NCBI GenBank assembly: GCA_963744575.1
Contig: CAVUUF010000010.1
Location: 62,001-126,000 of the forward strand
Direction: 5' to 3'
DNA length: 64,000 nucleotides
Source: Palsa-504 sp963744575
GTDB taxonomy: Bacteria > Actinomycetota > Actinomycetes > Streptosporangiales > Streptosporangiaceae
Shown: positions 59,276 to 64,000 of the stretch, piece after piece
Layout: each line of letters opens with the position of its first letter
Position numbering within the stretch: position 1 is the first letter of the stretch
Translations under genes and position numbers: made by a program
The notes under the pieces: model-generated
What the model was told of the DNA's origin: nothing
The model's database searches: none
The model's input: only the letters and a program-made list of their open reading frames with translations

Positions 59276-59382
59276 GGAACTTGGTGACCCTCATCACTAT
59301 GCCCGCCTCCGACCAGGGACAAAGCTCGCGCCATCGAATCCGTGCCATGCGGACAGGTCCGTGGGGCAGCCTGGAGGCTCCA

Positions 59383-61227
59383 GTGAAAACCCTAGCTCTG
59401 GCGGGACACGCTCCCGTCGCCGTCAACCTGAACCAACCTGGTTCATACCTGACGTGGAACGTCTTCACCGTTTCCGTGGCGAACCTCGTGCTGATCGCGG
59501 TCATGGTCGTCATCTTCGGTGCCGCGCTGTTGCTGCCCTTCCCCGGCCGCCACCGGCCGAACCTACCGCCGGAAGACACAGCAGAACCCGACCAGATCCC
59601 CGGCTACACGGCGGCCGAGGGCGACGAGAAGATGTGGACGGCGCGGGCGCGCCGCTGGGCCCTGGGCTCGTTCCCGCCCAACAAGCTGCTGCCCGACCGC
59701 CAGCCCGCTTACGTCGCCTCCTGGGTGTACGTGTTCGGCGTCGGGTCGCTGGCCGCCCTGGGCATGGTGATCGTGAGCGGCTTCACGATCGCGCTCGGCG
59801 GCACCGACTGGTGGCACACCAACCCGGTCGGCCACTTCTTCAACAGCCTGCACCTGTGGAGCGTCGAACTGTTCATGGCGCTGCTGGTCATCCACCTGTG
59901 GGGCAAGTTCTGGATGGCGGCCTGGCGCGGCCGGCGCAGCGCGACCTGGATCACCGGTGTGGTGGCCTTCGTCGCCTCGGTCGTGGAGTGCTTCACCGGT
60001 TACCTGTCCCAGCAGAACTTCGACTCCCAGTGGATCGCCACCAACGGCAAGGACGCGTTCAACGCGGCCGGGGTAGGCGCGTTCTTCAACCTGATGAACT
60101 TCGGCCAGATGCTGCTGTGGCACGTGGTGCTCATCCCGATCGTCCTGGTCGCGATCGTCGGCGCGCACGTGCTGCTGGTCCGCAAGCGCGGCGTCAGCCA
60201 CCCGCTGCCGGTCACCCGGCCGCGCGGCGTGGCGGCCATCCGCGCGGCCCGCAAGGCCGACCGGGCGGCGTGGCGCGGTCCGACCAAGCGTTACGACATC
60301 CTGAAGGAGGGCGCGATCGCCTCCGCGGTGATCCTGCTCCTCACCGTCGGCCTGGCCAGCCTGCTGTCCTCGCCCGACGACCCGCCGGTCACCGTGGCCT
60401 CGTGGGCAAAGGTCGCTCCCGCCGACTTCCTCGGCACCGCCGCCAGCGAGCTGAACGGCACCAGCCTGACCGCGACCTACGGGCCGCCCTACAACACCAA
60501 CGGCACCCCGCAGAGCGAATGGTTCGCCCCGGCGAACCGGGTCGGCCTGCGGCAGCCCATCGACCCGGCGCAGAGCTTCGTGATCACGCCGCTGACCCAG
60601 GCCGCCCCGATCAACCCGGCGGTGAAGGCCGCGCTGGCCGCCTACAACGCCGCACCCGCCAGCCTGCAGACCAAGTGGGCGACGAACTACCTCAACGCGG
60701 TGGCCAAGGTCACGTTCGTCAACGGGGTCCCGGTGGTCCCCAGGGCCAACGACGGGCCGGTCCCGGCCATGCTGGCCACGGAACTGGCGCTGGCCCGGAG
60801 CGGCTCGATCGACACCGACCTGCTCGCCCAGCGGGCCTTCTACGGCACCGACTTCACCAGGCCGCTGCTGTTCATGGAGGACGGCCAGTACTACGCGAAC
60901 CTGGCCGCCGCCGATCACCTGACCGGTGACCAGTGGGGCGTGATGAACGAGACCGGCAGTTACCCCGGCCAGCCCTGGCTGTGGCTGTACCAGCTGTGGT
61001 ACCACCTCCCCGGCTGGCGTAACTCCGCCAACGTCGACCTGATCGCCATCTACATGACCGGCCTGGCCACCCTGCTGCTGCTGTTCATCCCGTTCATCCC
61101 GGGCCTGCGGGACATCCCCCGGTGGATCCCGGTGCACCGGCTGATCTGGCGGGCCTGGAACCGCCAGGCGGCGGGCGGGCCCGCGCCGCAGCCTGGGGCC
61201 AAACCCGAACCCGCCGGCCAGAAGTAA
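59383..61227 (+). CDS. Di-haem cytochrome b (cytochrome b6-like) family protein
   Basis: 614 residues from GTG 59383 with GGAGG six bases upstream; an earlier in-frame start at 59281 lacks a site. Membrane helix near residues 15-40, then a cytochrome b core of helices. The His pairs are in SLHLWSVELFMALLVIHLW (H-x13-H) and LLWHVVLIPIVLVAIVGAHV (H-x14-H), spaced as in cytochrome b/b6. A C-terminal extension of about 250 residues outside the membrane (NTNGTPQSEWFAPANRVGLR) and a final helix (IAIYMTGLATLLLLFIPFIP) are unusual for b6. It resembles stand-alone cytochrome b of actinomycete stress islands. With the DoxD-Rieske protein it could form a minimal quinol-oxidising module (inference). A perfect DosR-type box lies upstream. 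Confidence 0.85.
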   Translation: MKTLALAGHAPVAVNLNQPGSYLTWNVFTVSVANLVLIAVMVVIFGAALLLPFPGRHRPNLPPEDTAEPDQIPGYTAAEGDEKMWTARARRWALGSFPPNKLLPDRQPAYVASWVYVFGVGSLAALGMVIVSGFTIALGGTDWWHTNPVGHFFNSLHLWSVELFMALLVIHLWGKFWMAAWRGRRSATWITGVVAFVASVVECFTGYLSQQNFDSQWIATNGKDAFNAAGVGAFFNLMNFGQMLLWHVVLIPIVLVAIVGAHVLLVRKRGVSHPLPVTRPRGVAAIRAARKADRAAWRGPTKRYDILKEGAIASAVILLLTVGLASLLSSPDDPPVTVASWAKVAPADFLGTAASELNGTSLTATYGPPYNTNGTPQSEWFAPANRVGLRQPIDPAQSFVITPLTQAAPINPAVKAALAAYNAAPASLQTKWATNYLNAVAKVTFVNGVPVVPRANDGPVPAMLATELALARSGSIDTDLLAQRAFYGTDFTRPLLFMEDGQYYANLAAADHLTGDQWGVMNETGSYPGQPWLWLYQLWYHLPGWRNSANVDLIAIYMTGLATLLLLFIPFIPGLRDIPRWIPVHRLIWRAWNRQAAGGPAPQPGAKPEPAGQK

Positions 61228-61864
61228 GGGCCCAGCCCGGGCGGGAGCGTCCCTTCCGCCCGGGCGGCCCCCGGGACGCGGGAAGATGGCACTGGCCGCG
61301 CTCGTCCGAGGACCGAGACGAGCTGACGGGCCGAGACGATTTATCAGGGCCGAACGAGGTGGCGGATCCGCCCGGCCAGCTCCGGGGCGCCACGATGCCC
61401 CGGCGTAAATCTGTGCCCAGAGCGACGGGATGGCCGGTGAGCTGAGCCGCCACCCGGCCCACGAAGGTCCGGACCGTCGCGTCGGCGACCCGGTGCAGCA
61501 GCGCCCGGTCGAGCGCCTGGCCCAGCGGTCCGAGCGGCGGCCGGTAGGCGCCGGCCAGCGTCAGCATCGTGCCCGCCCCGTCGGGAGCCAGCCTGAGGTC
61601 GGCGTCCAGCACCGGGAACAGCCCGCTGCCGGCGCCGGTGGCCTCCCACCGCAACGCCAGGGCGGCCGTCTTGTCCGTCCACGACAGCTCGCGGGCCTGC
61701 ACCCGGATCAGCTTGGAGAGGCCGGCCGCGCCCACCCGGGTCAGGCCGGGGGCGTAGGCATCCTCCGACGCCCCGAACAGGGCACCGCTCTCGCTGAGCC
61801 GCGCCAGCCGTTCCCGCGCGACGGCGAAGCTGAGCTCGAGCCGTATCTCATCGGCTACGAACAT
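61094..61864 (-). CDS. SRPBCC (START-like) family protein with read-through tail
   Basis: The domain proper is residues 1 to about 150: FVADEIRLELSFAVARERLA, LSWTDKTAALALRWEATGAG, PDGAGTMLTLAGAYRPPLGP and VRTFVGRVAAQLTGHPVAL. No stop follows, and the frame runs on about 105 residues into the 3' end of the convergent cytochrome gene. The START-like pocket would bind a hydrophobic ligand. A perfect DosR-type box lies 36 bases before the ATG. Confidence 0.75.
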   Translation of the reverse strand: MFVADEIRLELSFAVARERLARLSESGALFGASEDAYAPGLTRVGAAGLSKLIRVQARELSWTDKTAALALRWEATGAGSGLFPVLDADLRLAPDGAGTMLTLAGAYRPPLGPLGQALDRALLHRVADATVRTFVGRVAAQLTGHPVALGTDLRRGIVAPRSWPGGSATSFGPDKSSRPVSSSRSSDERGQCHLPASRGPPGRKGRSRPGWALTSGRRVRVWPQAAARARPPPGGSRPARSAGAPGSTGGCPAGPG

Positions 61865-61900
61865 CCTGGTATTTCACCGGCCCGGGATGCGCGAAAGGCA

Positions 61901-61914
61901 GGGACGTAAGTCCC
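61901..61914. promoter_or_regulatory. DosR-type box, perfect (GGGACGTAAGTCCC)
   Basis: GGGAC-GTAA-GTCCC with symmetric A/T-side flanks, 36 bases upstream of the SRPBCC gene on the minus strand. On the other side the acyl-CoA dehydrogenase ends at 61967. Confidence 0.8.
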
Positions 61915-61966
61915 TACTTGCCGGATCCGAAGCCCCGAAACCGGCCCGCTCCCGGAACTCCGGGAA

Positions 61967-63097
61967 CTACCTGAGCATCTGCCGGGCGATGACGAGCTGC
62001 TGGATCTGGCTGGTGCCCTCGTAGATGCGGAACAGCCGGACGTCGCGGTAGAGCCGCTCGACCGGGACGCCGCGGATGTACCCGGAGCCGCCGTGGATCT
62101 GGACCGCGCGGTCGGCGATCCGGCCGACCGCCTCGCTGGCGAAGTACTTCGCGGCCGAGGGCACCAGCCGCCGGTCGGTGCCCGCGTCGTAGCAGGCCGC
62201 GGCCTCGAGCACCAGCGCCCGGGCCGCCATGTACTCGGTCTGGGAGTCCGCGAGCATGGCCTGGACCAGTTGGTACTCGCCGATCGGGTGACCGCCCTGG
62301 GAGCGCTCCTTGGCGTAGGTCACGCTCTCGTCGATCAGCCGCGCCGCCACGCCCACGCACATGGCCGCGATGACCAGCCGCCCGTGCGCCAGGCTGCGCA
62401 TGGCCGTGGCGTAGCCGGCCGCCGCCGCCTCGCCGACCAGCGCGTCGGCGGGGACGCGGACGCCGGAGAAGGCCACGTCGGCGGTCCACGCGCCGGCCTG
62501 GCCCATCTTGTGGTCCCGCGCCGCGACCGAGACCCCGTCCAGGCCGGCGGGCACGACGAACACCCCGATGCCCTGGCCCGGCGGCGCCTGCGGGTCGGTG
62601 CGGGCGAACACCATGAAGACGTCCGCCGCTGGGGCGTTGGTGATGTAGCGCTTGAGGCCGTCGATGACCCAGCCGCCGCCCTCGCGAACAGCGGACGTCA
62701 CCAGCCGGCTCGGGTCGGACCCCGCGTCCGGTTCGGTCAGCGCGAACGACGCGACCACCTCGCCGGAGGCCAGCCGGGGCAGCCACCGCTTGCGCTGGTC
62801 GTCGGTGCCGGCCATGTTGAGGACCTGGCCGGCGATGCCGTTGTTCGTGCCGAACAGGGACCGGAACGCCGGGCTGGTGTAGCCGAGCTCGATGGTCACC
62901 AGCACCTGCTGCCGCACCGACAGGCCCAGGCCGCCGTACTCGGCCGGCAGCGCGTAGCCGTACAGGCCCATCTCCTTGGCCTGCGCGATCAGCCGGGGCG
63001 GGATCTCGTCGGTCTCGTCGATGCCGGCCTCGGCGGGCATCACCTCGCGCCGGATGAAGTCCCGCAGCACGTCGAGCAGCTCATCGAACTCGGTCAT
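61967..63097 (-). CDS. Acyl-CoA dehydrogenase
   Basis: 376 residues. The FAD domain order is normal: FALTEPDAGSDPSRLVTSA at the substrate/FAD loop, GLKRYITNAPAADVFMVFAR, VQIHGGSGYIRGVPVERLYR with the mid-domain, and the catalytic base Glu in LFRIYEGTSQIQQLVIARQM. It oxidises an acyl-CoA at alpha-beta. No other beta-oxidation gene is adjacent except the thiolase and acyl-CoA synthetase remnants at 35.5 kb. Convergent or independent of the SRPBCC gene. Confidence 0.93.
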   Translation of the reverse strand: MTEFDELLDVLRDFIRREVMPAEAGIDETDEIPPRLIAQAKEMGLYGYALPAEYGGLGLSVRQQVLVTIELGYTSPAFRSLFGTNNGIAGQVLNMAGTDDQRKRWLPRLASGEVVASFALTEPDAGSDPSRLVTSAVREGGGWVIDGLKRYITNAPAADVFMVFARTDPQAPPGQGIGVFVVPAGLDGVSVAARDHKMGQAGAWTADVAFSGVRVPADALVGEAAAAGYATAMRSLAHGRLVIAAMCVGVAARLIDESVTYAKERSQGGHPIGEYQLVQAMLADSQTEYMAARALVLEAAACYDAGTDRRLVPSAAKYFASEAVGRIADRAVQIHGGSGYIRGVPVERLYRDVRLFRIYEGTSQIQQLVIARQMLR

Positions 63098-63207
63098 GGG
63101 TCAAGTTTCCGGCCCGGGACGAGCCGCTGTCCAGCTCGCAAAAACAAGGCCCTCTTGCGCCCGGTCCGGCACGCAAGTGATGATTTCCCCCAAAGGGAGG
63201 GGCATCG

Positions 63208-63963
63208 GTGCCAGCCAGGAGCGGTCCGCGACGCCGGGCGGTGATCGCGGCGATCCCTTCGGCCGTGGTCCTCTCCGCAGCCGGCTGTACCTCACCGCGG
63301 AAACCGGATCAGCCGCAGCCGCGGGTGCTCCGCTTCTTCACCGCCCGCCAGGCCGCCGTGGTCGAGGACGCGACCGCGCGGATCGCCCCGGGCCCGGCGG
63401 ACGACCCCGCGGAAAAAGGTCATCCGGGTGCCCGCGAGGCCGACGTGACCGGCTACATCGATACGATGCTCGGCGCCCTCGCCGCGCTGCACGACACCAG
63501 CCCGCCGCCGCCGATCTTCGCGGGCGGGCCGTGGAGCAACCGGCACACGTCCGGCCCCGACCTGATGGCGCGCTTCGCCGCGCTCGACCCGGTGGCCCGG
63601 ATCGCCTGGCGTCCGCGCCTGGCCGGCTGGCAGCGGCAGTACCATGACGGCATCGCCGCGCTGGACAAGCTGGCCGGCGGCGACTTCACGAAAGCAGCCA
63701 AGAAGGACCAGGACAAGATCCTGGCCACGCCGTCGGTGAGCGCGTTCCTGGCGCTGCTGTTCGAGCACACCATCGAGGGCCTGTACGCCGCCCCCGAATA
63801 CGGCGGCAACCGGGGCCTGACCGGCTGGCAGGAGATCGGCTTCCCCGGCGACGTCCAGCCGCGCGGCTACACCGCCGCCGAGGTCGAGCGGTCCGACGGG
63901 CCCGACCCGGTCGCCAGCACCGGCGTGGTGGCCGATGTGCTCAAGCTGCTGAGCGCGATCTAG
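63208..63963 (+). CDS. Gluconate 2-dehydrogenase subunit 3-like protein
   Basis: 251 residues from GTG 63208 (GGGAGGGGCATCG upstream). A twin-arginine-like N-terminus (RSGPRRRAVIAAIPSAVVLS) with Cys in AAGCTSPRK suggests export, perhaps as a lipoprotein. The remainder matches the gluconate dehydrogenase subunit 3 family: LRFFTARQAAVVEDATARIA, LALLFEHTIEGLYAAPEYGG and GWQEIGFPGDVQPRGYTA. Such proteins pair with a GMC oxidoreductase, and the next gene starts like one. Confidence 0.82.
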   Translation: MPARSGPRRRAVIAAIPSAVVLSAAGCTSPRKPDQPQPRVLRFFTARQAAVVEDATARIAPGPADDPAEKGHPGAREADVTGYIDTMLGALAALHDTSPPPPIFAGGPWSNRHTSGPDLMARFAALDPVARIAWRPRLAGWQRQYHDGIAALDKLAGGDFTKAAKKDQDKILATPSVSAFLALLFEHTIEGLYAAPEYGGNRGLTGWQEIGFPGDVQPRGYTAAEVERSDGPDPVASTGVVADVLKLLSAI

Positions 63964-63966
63964 CGG

Positions 63967-64000
63967 ATGGCGGCGCGCACGGCGGTGGTGATCGGCAGCG
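63967..64000 (+). CDS. Start of a GMC-type FAD oxidoreductase (partial, runs off right edge)
   Basis: Only MAARTAVVIGS is visible, three bases after the subunit-3 stop. The beginning VVIG plus a further Gly would be the FAD P-loop, and gene order predicts the catalytic gluconate/choline dehydrogenase-like subunit. The call rests mainly on the neighbour. Confidence 0.5.
   Translation, partial: MAARTAVVIGS

Overview
The window comes from a very GC-rich actinomycete: third codon positions are almost all G or C, GTG starts are common, genes overlap by 4 bp (GTGA or ATGA), and several families here are known mainly from Actinobacteria (13E12-type DUF222/HNH protein, Rv1733c-type membrane protein, DevR/DevS, actinobacterial high-affinity hydrogenase accessory DUFs). 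A Streptosporangiales- or Frankiales-like soil actinomycete is plausible, but the genus cannot be fixed from the sequence. I saw no tRNA, rRNA, CRISPR array, prophage or intact insertion sequence.

Layout. (1) 0-8 kb: the N-terminal part of an L,D-transpeptidase running off the left edge, two tandem paralogous secreted or membrane-anchored proteins of unknown function (the first frameshifted), a zinc-ribbon protein, a phosphate-type MFS permease and the decayed C-terminus of a second L,D-transpeptidase. (2) 8.4-13.3 kb: a tightly overlapping minus-strand operon EamA - MFS - ProA-like dehydrogenase - amidohydrolase, followed by plus-strand Lnt. (3) 15.0-24.8 kb: a [NiFe]-hydrogenase operon (small and large subunits of the group 1h type, where Asp replaces one proximal-cluster Cys), a NifU-like protein, DUF5947, DUF6084, an unnamed 419-aa protein, the maturation protease, a 34-aa peptide, HypA, HypC and DUF6390. 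A divergently encoded HTH regulator is flanked by two near-identical palindromes. (4) 24.8-31.6 kb: YceI, a muconolactone-isomerase-like protein, an XRE regulator behind an array of CATCGATG motifs, an Fbp/AEP-type ABC importer and a drug-type ABC exporter.

(5) 31.6-62 kb: a dormancy/hypoxia-type island. It holds a DevR-like response regulator, a double-GAF DevS-like histidine kinase, three intact universal stress proteins, an Acg-type nitroreductase, an Rv1733c-type membrane protein, a DoxD-Rieske fusion, a di-haem cytochrome b, phosphoketolase, a hemerythrin-like protein, a GNAT/CoA-ligase protein, UGPase and a nonapeptide-repeat small protein. Palindromes of the form GGGAC-N4-GTCCC, matching the core of the mycobacterial DosR box, recur through the island: five are perfect and about seven are near-perfect. 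Most sit just upstream of a gene or of a gene remnant. The simplest reading is a DevRS (DosRS/OsdRK-like) regulon for survival without respiration, with hydrogen oxidation nearby.

The island is also a gene graveyard. At least fifteen remnants (AcuC, USP x3, PhaC, thiolase, acyl-CoA synthetase, Pta, APC permease, CBS-BON x2, flavodoxin, FAD monooxygenase, Fe-S/SRPBCC chimera, Rv1733c copy, MFS, alcohol dehydrogenase, glycosyltransferase, pyruvate:ferredoxin oxidoreductase delta, hydroxyacid oxidase) persist as tens to a few hundred bases. Several keep both the start and the end of the protein with the middle deleted.

(6) 62-64 kb: acyl-CoA dehydrogenase, a gluconate-2-dehydrogenase-subunit-3-like protein and the first codons of what is probably its GMC oxidoreductase partner.
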